A stretch of 64,000 bases of DNA, from NCBI RefSeq assembly GCF_034344865.1, contig NZ_CP133774.1, positions 3,906,001 to 3,970,000 of the forward strand, read 5' to 3'. The notes under the pieces are model-generated. The model did not search any database. It was not told where the DNA came from and saw nothing but the letters and a program-made list of their open reading frames with translations. The position numbers were made by a program, and so were the translations under genes. Positions 43,013-53,317 of this stretch are shown here, one piece after another; the stretch's first letter is position 1, and each line of letters starts with the position of its first letter. Source of the stretch: Pseudomonas sp. 10S4. Its GTDB lineage: Bacteria; Pseudomonadota; Gammaproteobacteria; Pseudomonadales; Pseudomonadaceae.

Positions 43013-46000
43013 TCACTTCCTGTACGGGTTTGGTATCGAGTAGCCCTTATAGCTACCATCAGCGTGGACGGGTGTAACACCGACGATGTCGTGGTTTTGT
43101 ATTCCTCCTAGGAATGCTATTTCTATTTCACGCCTATGGGGTGACATTAGGCCGAGCTCTTTATTGACATCGATACCTTTAATGTTTTTTAGTACATAAA
43201 CATATCCATCGGCAAGTCCGTAGCCCGTCGCGAATTTTTTTGCCTCCTTTTCTGAAATCGAAGTACTGACAAAGTGACTCGGAGGGCTTCGATTATCCAA
43301 AGCATGCAAGTAGAGATCTTTACTATCTCCCAAGGGTTCAAAACCAGCCTCAAAGATTTCCCAAGGTTCACGGTCATCACCGCGGTATAAGTAATAGTTT
43401 TCTTGTTTGGGGCTGGGTGTCCCGGGCTCTCCATGGGCAACTCCCACTACATCAGCCGGATCCCTCTCCCCAACCCCCGGCCTCTTACACCCACCCCCAC
43501 CCGGACAATCACTCAACCCCAACGGATCAACCCACCCCGTCGGATTCAGCCCATACCGATACCCGTTCAGCCCACCCGCCAACTTCAGCGGATCCTGCGT
43601 CAGATACCGCCCAACGTCCGGGTTGTAGTACCGATGCCGGTTGTAATGCAGCCCTGTCTCCGCGTCGAAATACTGACCCTGAAACCGCAATGGCTGATCC
43701 AGCACCTGATCGGTGTCGCGGTTGAGGCGGGTCAGTCGGCCATGGGCGGTGTACTGCGCCGCCCAGACTATGTCGCCGCTGTAGTCGGTCAGTTCCTGCG
43801 GCGTTCCGAGATGGTCGAGTTGGTAGTAGAACGGGTAGGCCTGGCGCGGGCCTTTGCCATCGAGCATGGCCAATGGACGGAAGGTGCCAGGCTCATATAC
43901 ATAGCTGCGGTAATGCTCGCGACTGCTTTCAGCGACAACCTGATCGCCCTGCCAAAAGAATTCGGTGGTTTTACCGTCGACGGTTTTGCTGATGCGACGG
44001 CCAAAGGCGTCGTAGCGATAACTCACACAACGACCATCCGGCGGCGTGACGCCGATCAGGCGGTGCTGACAGTCATATCGATACTCTGTAACTAACTTCT
44101 GCCCAGTGCCGCGGCGTTCACGAATCAGGTTGCCGAAGGGGTCATAGTCGTAATGTCGATCACCCTGCATGAGCAGTCGATTACCCAAAACCTGTGCCGG
44201 ACCCGGGCGATCCTGCATCAGAAGATTGCCTGCCGGGTCGTGGGCGAAGCCTTCAGGCAGGTGATCGCGGGAGTGTCGGACGCGGATCAGCCGGTCGAGC
44301 GCGTCGTACTGGTAGCTGCGTTGGCCATGGCGGGTGTCGGCAATGTGGTCGAGATTGCCGTTGGCGCTGTAGGCATAATCGCGACGGTAGAGCGGTTGTC
44401 GCTGTTGGCTTACGGAGTGGGCTTTGAGGCGACCCTGGTCGTCGTATTGGTAGTCGCTGAGCAACAGGCCCTGTTGGCGATGTTGCTCGCGGCCGACGGA
44501 GAACGTGTGCGACGTCAGCCTGGTGCCATTGAGGTCGATGGCCGTGAGTGCGCCGCCCTTGGCGTGGTGGTAATCGAGTTTGCTGTTGTCCGGCAGGCGA
44601 ATGTGGTTGAGCCGGCCGCAAGCGTCGTAGCCATAGCGCAGCGTGCCCCAGCCCTGGTGCTCGGTGATGAGGCGGTCTTGCTGGTCGTAGGCAAATTCCA
44701 GCGGATGTTCATGACTGTCATCAACGCTGACCAGGCGACCGAGGCTGTCGTAGCGATACTCGACCTTGAGGCCATCGGGCAGGGTCTTGATCAGCAACCG
44801 CCCAACCGAATCGCGCTGGTAACCGGTGACGAGTTGCGAGCCGTCATCGCCGAACTCGGTTTTTTCCAGCAGGTGCCCGTTAAGGTCGTAGGCATACGCG
44901 GTGCGCCGGCCATCGAAACCGGTTTCTTGCCGGATCAAACCGTTGGGCGTGTAGTCCAGCTGATAGTGTTCGCCGGATTCGTTTTCGATCTCGGTCAGAA
45001 GAAGCTGCGCGTTGTCGTAGCGATACTTCAGTTGCGTGCCGTCAGGGTTTATCCGGCGGCTGACCAGGTGCAAGTCGTCGGCATACTCGTAACGGGTGAT
45101 GTGGCCGAGTTCGTCACGTTCGGCGCTGATCTTGCCGTAGGCGTTGTAGCTAAACGTGCGCGTAGCACCGCAAGCCTGGGTGCTCTGAATCAGGCGTCCG
45201 ACGGCGTCCCATTGGTAGTGAGTCAGGGTGCCGTGTTCGTCCTGCCGCGTCGTCTGCCGCCCCAGCACATCGTAGGAAAACAGTCGCCGACCACCGTTCG
45301 GCAACGTCTCTTCGATCAGTTGCCCCAAGTCATTCCAGGCGAACAGGTGCCGGCTGATGTCCGGATAACGGATCGACAGCAATCGACCCTGAGCATCGTA
45401 GTAATAGTGGCTGACCTGCCCATCAGGATCGGTCGCCTCGGTCACGTCACCCTGGGCATTGCGCTGATACTTCCATACCGCGTTGCCGCGAAATCGCGCA
45501 TAGAGGAAACCGTTGCGGTACTCGTAAGACGTCGGCTCGCCTTCGGGTGGAATCAGCGCAATCAGCCGTCCGACCTCGTCGTATCGATAGCGGGTTATCG
45601 CCCCGAGCGGACTTTGCTCGGTGACCAACCGGCCCTGGTCGTCATAGGCCTTGAGATGTTTGCCACCCTCCGGTTCAACCCGGCGCACCAGCCGCGCCTG
45701 ACCGTCATGGACGTAGGCTTCTTCGCTGCCGTCGGCGTTTTTCACCACGACGCCGCCCTGGTCATCCCAGGTATAAGCCGTGTCCATCTGCGAAAAAGAC
45801 GCCCAATGTCGGACACACCGTGCAGCCTTGCCGGACTTTTCCCACTCCCAGAAGAAACTCGCCCCACCGGCCAATTGCCGCTGCAGGATCACGTGCTGAT
45901 CGTCGTAGTCATACCGTTCGCTTTCGCCAGCGGCATTGGTCGTTTCGATCAGGCGATGACGGGCGTCATAGTGGTAGGCAAACCAGCGTCTGCTCTGTAC

Positions 46001-47882
46001 GCCATGCGTGACCCTGCGCATCCGCCGGATGAAATATCTGATACTCGATGGCGATGAGGTGTCGACGCTCGTAACACAACAGCAGCGAGCGCCCGGCACC
46101 GTTGTCGAGGCGTTGAATTCGCTCCTGATGATCGCGGATGATGCGTAGCCGGTTTCCGTAAGCGTCGCTGATCGTCGTCAGGCGCCCGTTATGAAAGTGG
46201 TAGAACCTGGACGTTGCGCCGGCCAATGCGACGATCAGTTCTTGCGGCGCATCCCCCAGATAAATCGCTGCCCGCGACAGGCTGTTGTGGATCGCCGGGC
46301 GCTCGACACTCGGCAGCGGAAACTTCGTACGACGGTTTTCATGGTCGATCCAGATGACGCTATCGCCATCGATTTCCAGGCGGTGGGCAAGGGAATGGCT
46401 CCAACCCCAGCCCAGCCCACAGTCGAGTTCCACCGCACTGGTGCGATACAGCCGGGTGAACTCAAATGTCAGCAAACCGTCGAGGGCACCATCGGTCAGG
46501 GTCAGCAGTTCTTCACCGGTGACCATCGACACCGGACAGCCATTGGTGCAAGTCAATGGCCCGCAATCGGCACTGTCGCCGTTGGGGTTTTTCGCCTGGT
46601 CCGGCGCATCGTTGCGAGGTTCGTGTCGGACCATTCGGGTTTGCGCGTCGGTCTTGTCGCGCGCGACAGCTGCCGGATTCTTCACCACTAGAACCGGCGC
46701 TTGACCGCTGCGAATCTCCAGCGGCAACGTCGGCGTCGGATTCAACGGCGCATGGCGGGCGTTGACTGCCAAGGGTTTGAACGCGCCGGCGTGGGCGGTC
46801 AGCCTGGATTGCGCAGTCAACTCGCTCAGGCGCAAGGTGGCGGCCGCCAGCCATTGCCGTGCGCGTGGGGATTTGATTTTGTCGAGCGCTTTGGTGCTTA
46901 AACCCAGCGTCGTGCCTAATGTGCCGGTCACGCTTGTCAGTAGGAAAGCGATCAGCAAGTCTGTGCGAATTTCCGCCACCACCTCGGCGGCGAATTGCGG
47001 CGGCAGCATCCTCAGCCAACTGGTAAACGCGGCGAGGTGAATGAACAGTAGCGGCTCATCGCTCAGCACCAGCAAGCCATTGGCGATGGCCTCTGCAGAG
47101 GCATTGAGCAGCGCGTCCAGCTCGGCTTGAGTCAAGTACTCCAGCAGCTTCTCGCTGTTGGCTTGCAGATCGGCGAGCAGGGCGTAGACCTGCTTCACGT
47201 CATCCCATACGCCCTGCAACAAATTGCCCACACCTCGCCAGTCCGCCTCTTGCAGCAGGCCGTAGCGATCCAGGAACCCGGCGCTGGAAAACTCGGCCCA
47301 CAACGGCTCGAACTCGCTGATCCACTCATTGCGCAGCCAGCCTTCGAGCTCGTCGATCAAGCCTTGATAAGAGGCGTAGAGCACTTTGACGTGCTCGGCC
47401 GAAACATCGGGAAAGAAGGTGATGCGATAACGCTGGCCCCGCGAGCAGTCGGATACTTCGAGAATGCCGCTCGGGCCGATGGTCTTGTGGATGGGTTCAC
47501 CGAATGTCAGCGCACCTTTGCGGTCCGCGATCACTGGTTCGAGCATTACCGGCGTGTTGCCGATCGGCACGAAACGCGCGGCCTCGAACATATGCACCAG
47601 GGTCAACGGACCCTCGGCCGGGCATTGGGTGACGACCGAACTGACAGGCGTGGTGGAATTCAGCGGTGCACTGAGGCGAACGTCGTTACCCACCTTGAAC
47701 ACCTGCTCGACATCCAGGGCCCAGCCGGTCCAGAAGTTTTCCGCCCAGCGTTCGTAATCGTTAAGGCAGAAGCGAAACTCGCCGAGCAACGCCTCGACGT
47801 TTGGCTGATCGGGATTCATGGCGGCGACCACCAGCAGGCCGATGGTGTTGTTCAGGGCCAGCAGTCCTTTGGGGTCGAACAT
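43013..47882 (-). pseudogene. RHS-repeat polymorphic toxin, ADP-ribosyltransferase C-terminus, one frameshift
   Basis: The gene encodes about 1620 aa. Residues 1-440 form an N-terminal region with hydrophobic segments near 290-345 (LIAFLLTSVTGTLGTTLGL). Next come DUF6531 (CTNGCPVSMVTGEELLTLTD), many YD/RHS repeats, and the core end YYNPDVGRYLTQDPLKLAGG with DPLGL. The last 160 residues are the toxin: YLYRGDDREPWEIFEAGF (Arg), HFVSTSIS (STS) and REIEIAF (ExE), the R-S-E triad of cholera/pertussis-type ADP-ribosyltransferases. One extra base near 45977 breaks the frame before YHYDARHRL. No PAAR domain, VgrG or Eag gene is seen, so the export route is open. Confidence 0.85.
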
Positions 47883-48131
47883 TCGCAGTCACTCGCGCGC
47901 ATCAATTGGGAACGCGAGACTTTGCGGTGGATCAATCCGGAAAGAAGTCAGGAAAGGAGGTGTTTGCTGTAGGGATAATCGCTAAATCATGGATGCAGGT
48001 TTTTTCATCCGCAGGGCATTGCCCGTTGCCCTAAGCCAGCCGCGCTCGTTATGCTGCTGAACCCTTTAATCGATCCGAGTACTGGCCGTACCTGAGCCGC
48101 CTGGGATGTCATTAAAAACGGATCAGATGCG
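47883..48131. other. Divergent leader between the RHS and HAD genes
   Basis: Two hundred and fifty bases contain no gene. They contain GAAGTCAGGAAAGGAGG (47944-47960), which recurs exactly at 53488-53504. Confidence 0.5.
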
Positions 48132-48827
48132 ATGAATGCACCACTGAAAGCGTTCGGCCCGATCAAGGCCGTGATTTTCGACATGGATGGCTTGCTGCTG
48201 GACACCGAGGGCATCTACACCGAGGTCACCTCCATGATCGCCGAGCGTTATGGCCGGACCTTCGACTGGAGCATCAAACAGAACATCATCGGCCGTGGCG
48301 CGGGTGACCTTGCGCGCTACGTGGTCGAGGCGCTGGACCTGCCGATCACCGCCGAAGAGTTTCTGGTGATCCGTGAACCCCTGATGCGCGAGCGTTTCCC
48401 CTCGGCACTGGCGATGCCGGGCGCCGAGGAATTGGTTCGGCACTTGAAGGCTAACAACATTCCGATTGCGGTGGGCACCAGCTCTTCTCGCCAGTCGTTT
48501 GGCCAGAAAACCACGCTGCACCGCGACTGGTTTGCGCTGTTCGACTTCATTGTTACCGCTGATGACCCGGAAGTTGGTGCGGCCAAACCGGCGCCGGATA
48601 TTTTCCTGACGGCGGCACGGCGCCTGGGTGTCGCTCCCGAGGACTGCCTGGTGTTCGAAGATTCGCCGTTTGGCGTCACGGCGGCAAAAGCGGCGGGGAT
48701 GACCGCAATTGCGATCCCGGATGCGGCCATGGCCGATGAAAAGTACGCACACGCTGATGGCATTCTTCGTACGTTGAAGGCCTTCAAACCGGGCGAGTGC
48801 GGCTTGCCAGTGCTTGAGTGGGCCTAA
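48132..48827 (+). CDS. HAD-IA family hydrolase
   Basis: This 231 aa haloacid-dehalogenase-type phosphatase has the nucleophile motif VIFDMDGLLLDTEG, motif II VGTSSSRQSF, motif III AAKPAPDIFLTAARRLG and motif IV VFEDSPFGVTAAKAAGM, with a helical cap after motif I. It resembles the beta-phosphoglucomutase/sugar-phosphatase and eukaryotic Gs1-like group. The substrate is unknown. A bidirectional terminator follows. Confidence 0.88.
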   Translation: MNAPLKAFGPIKAVIFDMDGLLLDTEGIYTEVTSMIAERYGRTFDWSIKQNIIGRGAGDLARYVVEALDLPITAEEFLVIREPLMRERFPSALAMPGAEELVRHLKANNIPIAVGTSSSRQSFGQKTTLHRDWFALFDFIVTADDPEVGAAKPAPDIFLTAARRLGVAPEDCLVFEDSPFGVTAAKAAGMTAIAIPDAAMADEKYAHADGILRTLKAFKPGECGLPVLEWA

Positions 48828-48840
48828 ACGCGGCGCATAA

Positions 48841-48879
48841 AAAAACGCCGGCGACCTGATGAAGGTTGCCGGCGTTTTT
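48841..48879. terminator. Bidirectional terminator
   Basis: AAAAACGCCGGC and GCCGGCGTTTTT form a long stem between the convergent HAD and SDR genes. Confidence 0.88.
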
Positions 48880-48898
48880 GTTTCAGCGATTTAGATCA

Positions 48899-49645
48899 TC
48901 AAGCGCCAAAGCCGCCGTCGATCGTCAGGCTGGCACCGGTGATGTAACCGGCTTCCGGGCCGACCAGATAAGCGACGAAACTGGCGATTTCTTCGGCTTT
49001 ACCGTAACGACCCACGGACATCAACGGGATCAGGCTCTCGGCGAAGTCACCGTCGGCCGGGTTCATGTCGGTGTCGACCGGGCCCGGTTGTACGTTGTTG
49101 ATGGTGATGCCCCGTGGGCCGAGGTCGCGGGACAGGCCTTTGGTCAGGCCGATCAGTGCTGATTTACTCATCGCGTACGGGCCGCCACCGGCGAAGGGCA
49201 TGCGGTCGGCGTTGGTGCTGCCGATGTTGATGATGCGACCGCCTTCGGTCATGTGCTTGGCTGCGGCCTGGGTGGCGACGAATACGCTGCGCACGTTGAT
49301 GGCCAGGGTTTTATCGAAGTCTTCGAGTTTGAAATCTTCCAGCGGTCCGACAGCCAGCACGCCAGCGTTGTTGACCAGTATGTCCAGGCGGCCAAAGGCT
49401 TCGACGGTAGCGGTCACGGCGCTACGAATGGCTTCGGCGTCGGCGCTGTCGGCCTTGATGGCGAGGGCTTTGCCGCCGTTGCCGGTGATGCTGTTTTGCA
49501 ATTCTTCAGCCTTGGCGGCGGAGCTGACGTAAGTAAAGGCGACTGCCGCGCCTTCAGCGGCCAGGCGTTTGACGATGGCGGCGCCGATACCGCGGGATCC
49601 GCCTTGAATCAGAGCTACTTTACCGCTGAGGTGTTGAGTGGTCAT
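48899..49645 (-). CDS. SDR family oxidoreductase
   Basis: This 248 aa classical short-chain dehydrogenase/reductase has the cofactor motif GGSRGIGAAIVKRLA, the structural NNAGV, the catalytic Ser in NIGSTNAD and the YAMSK with Tyr/Lys. TIDGGFGA is the typical C-terminus. GGAGATCGG lies upstream of the ATG at 49645. It is divergent from a LysR gene and is probably its target. The substrate is unknown. Confidence 0.9.
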   Translation of the reverse strand: MTTQHLSGKVALIQGGSRGIGAAIVKRLAAEGAAVAFTYVSSAAKAEELQNSITGNGGKALAIKADSADAEAIRSAVTATVEAFGRLDILVNNAGVLAVGPLEDFKLEDFDKTLAINVRSVFVATQAAAKHMTEGGRIINIGSTNADRMPFAGGGPYAMSKSALIGLTKGLSRDLGPRGITINNVQPGPVDTDMNPADGDFAESLIPLMSVGRYGKAEEIASFVAYLVGPEAGYITGASLTIDGGFGA

Positions 49646-49769
49646 GCCGATCTCCAGAAAATTCAAGGCGGGCTGCCTTGTTGTTGGAGTCGAGTATCGG
49701 CCTCGCATTACCCTCTGTGTAGGCCTTAATTGTATAGTCTGTGTAAACCAGTTGTTTATAGTGGTGCTT

Positions 49770-50693
49770 ATGGAAACCTTCAACTGTATCGAATGCTTCG
49801 TACGCAGCGCCGAAGTCGGCAGCTTCGCCGAAGCCGCGCGGCGCCTGAGCCTGACCCCGGCAGCGGTAGGTAAAAGTGTTGCCAAACTTGAGGCGCGATT
49901 GGGTGTGCGGCTGTTTCAGCGCAGTACCCGGAGCCTGACGTTGACCGAGGCTGGTCAGTTGTTTTTGGGCGAAGTCAGCGCCAGCCTGAACACCATTCAA
50001 AACGCCGTGGCCAACCTCGCCAGCGCCGAAGGGCGACCGGCCGGTACGCTGAAAGTCAGCATGGGCACGGTGTTCGGGCGTTTGTATGTCGTGCCGTTGC
50101 TGGGGGAGTTTCTGCGGCGCTATCCGGCGATCAATCCGGACTGGCATTTCGACAATCGTCAGGTTGACCTGATCGCTCAGGGGTTTGATGCGGCGATTGG
50201 CGGCGGATTCGAGCTGCCCCAGGGCGTGGTGGCGCGCAAGCTGACCCCGGCTCATCGAGTGTTGGTGGCGTCGGCCGAATATCTGGCAGGGCGCGAGGCG
50301 ATTGTCGAACCTGATGACCTCAAACTGTGCGACGGGATTCTCATCCGCTCACCGCAAACCGGTCGCGTGCGCTCCTGGCAACTGACCAGTCGCACCCAGC
50401 AACACAGTCCATTGGTGCTCAAGGCACGGATGACCATGAGCGATTCGGAAGCAGCGTGTGCCAGCGCCGCCCAGGGTTTGGGCATCGCGCTGGTGAGTAT
50501 GCCGTTTGCCGTGGGCTATCTGCAGGCCGGGACGTTGCAGCGGGTATTGCCGGATTGGTACGTCGATGATGGCAACATTTCGATCTATTACGCGGAACAC
50601 AAACTGCTGCCGGGCAAGACCCGGGCGTTTGTGGATTTCATCATTGAGCAGTTTGCGGAGCAGGGGCTGGGGGAGCGGTTTAGTGCGCTTTGA
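49770..50693 (+). CDS. LysR family transcriptional regulator
   Basis: This 307 aa regulator has the N-terminal HTH (FVRSAEVGSFAEAARRLSLT, then AAVGKSVAKLEARLGVRLF) and a periplasmic-binding-like effector domain. The start is ATG at 49770 (METFNCIECF); the frame runs further upstream. The 124-base AT-rich gap to the divergent SDR gene should hold its operator, for example the TTGTATAGTCTGTGTAAAC stretch near 49731. Confidence 0.9.
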   Translation: METFNCIECFVRSAEVGSFAEAARRLSLTPAAVGKSVAKLEARLGVRLFQRSTRSLTLTEAGQLFLGEVSASLNTIQNAVANLASAEGRPAGTLKVSMGTVFGRLYVVPLLGEFLRRYPAINPDWHFDNRQVDLIAQGFDAAIGGGFELPQGVVARKLTPAHRVLVASAEYLAGREAIVEPDDLKLCDGILIRSPQTGRVRSWQLTSRTQQHSPLVLKARMTMSDSEAACASAAQGLGIALVSMPFAVGYLQAGTLQRVLPDWYVDDGNISIYYAEHKLLPGKTRAFVDFIIEQFAEQGLGERFSAL

Positions 50694-50718
50694 GCCAGGC
50701 TTAAGACCGAGTTGTGGC

Positions 50719-50796
50719 CTTCGCGGGCAAGCCTCGCTCCTACAGAGGATTTGTATACGACGCAGATCCAATGTGGGAGCGGGCTTGCTCGCGAAG
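50719..50796. repeat. Mosaic REP pair, family D left arm and family A right arm
   Basis: The left arm CTTCGCGGGCAAGCCTCGCT with CCTACA is family D. The right arm TGTGGGAGCGGGCTTGCTCG is family A. The two arms still pair imperfectly. Confidence 0.8.
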
Positions 50797-50810
50797 AACG
50801 ATAACTCGGT

Positions 50811-51539
50811 CTACCTGCCAAACCGCCCCGGCCAACCAATAATCGTCTTCGGCCGCGGTGTTGCATAAGTCCGCACTTTCGACGTCGACAACCCCAACCG
50901 CACCAACGACTCAGCAATGGTCACCGCCGCCGTCACGCCATCCACCACCGGCACGCCGGTGCGCTGGCGGATTTGCTCATCCAGCCCGGCCATGCCGCCG
51001 CAGCCCAGGCAAATGACTTCGGCTTTATCCTCCAGCACCGCCAATTCCGCCTGGCGAACAATCGCCTCCAGCGCGCGTTGCGGATCGGACTCCAGTTCCA
51101 GAACCGCCAATCCACTGGCCCGCACCGACGCGCAACGGTCCCACAGCCCCGACAACTTGAGGCGATCCTCGATCAACGGCACAGTGCGATCCAGTGTAGT
51201 GACCACCGAGTAAGCATGGCCGAGGAACATCGCGGTGCTGGCGCCGGCATCAGTGATGTCGACGACGGGCACATTGAGCAATTCCTGCAAGCCTTCGCGA
51301 CCGTGTTCGCCGTAGCCAGCCTGAATCACTGCGTCGAACGGCTGGTCGTAGGACATGACCCGGTCCATCACCGCGATGGCGGCCAGGTAGCTTTCGAAAT
51401 TACCTTCGATGGAATCGGCACCGAAATGTGGCGTCAGGCCGATGATTTCGGTGCCGGGCGCGGCCACGGACTGGGCCTGGCGGGCGATGGCCTGGGTGAT
51501 GGATTCGGTGGTGTTGACGTTGACCACGAGAATTCGCAT
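50811..51539 (-). CDS. Hydantoin/allantoin racemase family protein
   Basis: This 242 aa Asp/Glu/hydantoin racemase-family enzyme begins MRILVVNVNTTESIT, has the two catalytic Cys regions replaced or placed as VQAGYGEHG and ICLGCGGMAG, and VPVVDGVTAAVTIAE. In purine catabolism such proteins interconvert allantoin or hydantoin enantiomers (HpxA-type). The NCS1 permease gene lies 57 bases upstream on the same strand, so the pair likely takes up and racemises a cyclic ureide. Only one clear Cys of the expected two is in the usual place. Confidence 0.85.
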   Translation of the reverse strand: MRILVVNVNTTESITQAIARQAQSVAAPGTEIIGLTPHFGADSIEGNFESYLAAIAVMDRVMSYDQPFDAVIQAGYGEHGREGLQELLNVPVVDITDAGASTAMFLGHAYSVVTTLDRTVPLIEDRLKLSGLWDRCASVRASGLAVLELESDPQRALEAIVRQAELAVLEDKAEVICLGCGGMAGLDEQIRQRTGVPVVDGVTAAVTIAESLVRLGLSTSKVRTYATPRPKTIIGWPGRFGR

Positions 51540-51596
51540 GGAAAGTCCTTATAGCGGGGTGGTTCTGCGGCCCGACACTGCCGGGCCGCGATGGGA

Positions 51597-53138
51597 TTAA
51601 TGGCTGACGTTATCGACCGCGATGGCTTCACCGCTGACGTCGGCGTAATAAGGCTGCCGCTTGGCGATGATCAGGTAGAGCATCCCTGCAATCCCGGCGC
51701 CAATCAGCCAGGAGAACGGCGATACCAAGTGGAAACCCGGCATCAGCGCCAGGACGATGGCGATCAACGCTGCAGGAATAAACGCCGCCACGGCGCGCAG
51801 ATTGACGCCTCGGCTGTAGTAATAAGCGCCGTTGGGGTCTTCGCTGTACAACTGCGGCACGTTGACCTGACCTTTTCGTACAAGCCAGTAGTCGACCATG
51901 ATCACCCCGTACAACGGGCCGAGCAGAGCGCCGAGGCCGGACAGGAAATACACGATCACTAACGGGCTGTTGTAGAGGTTCCACGGCAGGATCAACACGG
52001 CGATGGTTGCGCTGATCAGCCCGGCGCGGCGGAAGGTCAGGTATTTCGGCGCCAGGTTACTGAGCACGAAGGCCGGGGCGACGAAGTTGGCCATGATGTT
52101 CACCGCCACGGTGACGATCAGGAACGCCAGGCAACCGAGCACCAGGAAGAAGGTGTTGGGGATCGAGGCGATGATTTCCGTTGGGCTTTCGATGATCCGG
52201 CCGTTGATCTGAAATTGCGCGCCGCAGAGCAGGACGGTGATGCTGGCGAACACCAGAATATTGACCGGCAGGCCCCAGAAATTTCCGACCTTGATGGTTT
52301 TGCGGCATGGTGAAGAGCGGGCGAAGTCGCAGAAGTTGAGGATCAGCGTGCCGTAGATCGACAGCCACAGCGCACCGCCGGCAAAGATATTGCGCCACAT
52401 CTCGCCACCGGTCAGCGGTTCGCGAATCGACCAGGCGATGGTCGCGTTGGCCTGGAAGTACATCCACCCGGCGAGGGAGGCGACGGTCAGCAGAATCACC
52501 GGCCCGGCAAACGCCTCGTAGCGCCGTACCATCTCCATGCCGTACGCCAGAATCCCCAGTTGCACGAACCAGATCGCCACGAAACACACCCAGCCCAAGG
52601 TCGACAGGCCGAGGATCGAGTTGTGGTCGTAATCGGCGAAACCGGGATGCACCGCTGTCAGTAATACCCGAAAGACCACCGACGCGAGGTACGTCTGAAT
52701 TCCGAACCAGGCGATGGCGATAATGGCGCGAATCAGTGCAGGAATTTGCGCCCCGTGAATGCCGAAACTGATGCGGCTGATGACCGGAAATGGCACACCG
52801 GTTTTCTGGCCCATGTAGCCGGAGAGGTTCATGAAGCTATACACCAGCGCCGCGCCGATCCCCAACGACAGCAAGATCTGCCAACCGCCCAGCCCCAAGG
52901 CATACAGGCCGATGGCGAACGAATAGTTGGCGATGTTGTGCACATCATTTGTCCACAGGGCAAAGATGCTGTAACGACCCCAGCGCCGGCCTTCAGCCTT
53001 GGTGGGTGCCAGGTCTTTGTTATGCAAACGGGGGCTGAGCACCACCGGGGCCTGAAGTGTTTGATCGTGAAGGTTGTGGGCAGGTTGAGAGGAGGGCAGA
53101 TCCAGCGCGATGTTGTTATTGGATAGGCTAGTACGCAT
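51597..53138 (-). CDS. NCS1 family nucleobase/allantoin/hydantoin permease
   Basis: This 513 aa sodium/proton symporter has about 12 hydrophobic segments. NCS1 hallmarks are NYSFAIGLYALGLGGWQILL and NFCDFARSSPCRKTIKVGNFWGLP. The ATG at 53138 (MRTSLSNNNIALDLPS) has CAGGAG upstream. It is co-directional with the racemase gene. A TTGTATACAA palindrome 170 bases upstream is also found before the NCS2 permease, suggesting one purine/ureide regulator for both. The substrate may be allantoin, hydantoin or a pyrimidine base. Confidence 0.9.
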   Translation of the reverse strand: MRTSLSNNNIALDLPSSQPAHNLHDQTLQAPVVLSPRLHNKDLAPTKAEGRRWGRYSIFALWTNDVHNIANYSFAIGLYALGLGGWQILLSLGIGAALVYSFMNLSGYMGQKTGVPFPVISRISFGIHGAQIPALIRAIIAIAWFGIQTYLASVVFRVLLTAVHPGFADYDHNSILGLSTLGWVCFVAIWFVQLGILAYGMEMVRRYEAFAGPVILLTVASLAGWMYFQANATIAWSIREPLTGGEMWRNIFAGGALWLSIYGTLILNFCDFARSSPCRKTIKVGNFWGLPVNILVFASITVLLCGAQFQINGRIIESPTEIIASIPNTFFLVLGCLAFLIVTVAVNIMANFVAPAFVLSNLAPKYLTFRRAGLISATIAVLILPWNLYNSPLVIVYFLSGLGALLGPLYGVIMVDYWLVRKGQVNVPQLYSEDPNGAYYYSRGVNLRAVAAFIPAALIAIVLALMPGFHLVSPFSWLIGAGIAGMLYLIIAKRQPYYADVSGEAIAVDNVSH

Positions 53139-53307
53139 TCCGGCAGGCTCCTGATGCTCGAAGGCCGCGATGACTGTGCATGAGCGTGGGCTCGACAAAT
53201 CTTCGTCGCGGGTGGCGAGCATCACTGGTTACGGGGCATCTGCAGCCTGTACGGGATAGGGCGCTTCAGGCTTGCGGATCTAAAGTGTGTGTATGTTTTG
53301 ATTGTGA

Positions 53308-53317
53308 TTGTATACAA
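53308..53317. promoter_or_regulatory. Palindromic operator TTGTATACAA
   Basis: The core is identical to the operator before the NCS2 permease (2783-2794). It lies about 170 bases before the NCS1 permease start. A GntR-type regulator is the likely binder (inference). Confidence 0.55.

Noticed and set aside
44153..46057. A 634-codon open frame on the plus strand opposite the RHS gene
   Set aside because: It is the antisense shadow of a GC-rich repeat gene: no RBS, low-complexity Val/Ala/Arg composition and no family likeness. The RHS frame on the minus strand explains the region.
50751..50760. TTGTATACGA as a third copy of the purine-permease operator
   Set aside because: It is imperfect, lies inside the mosaic REP spacer between the 3' ends of two genes, and has no promoter to control.
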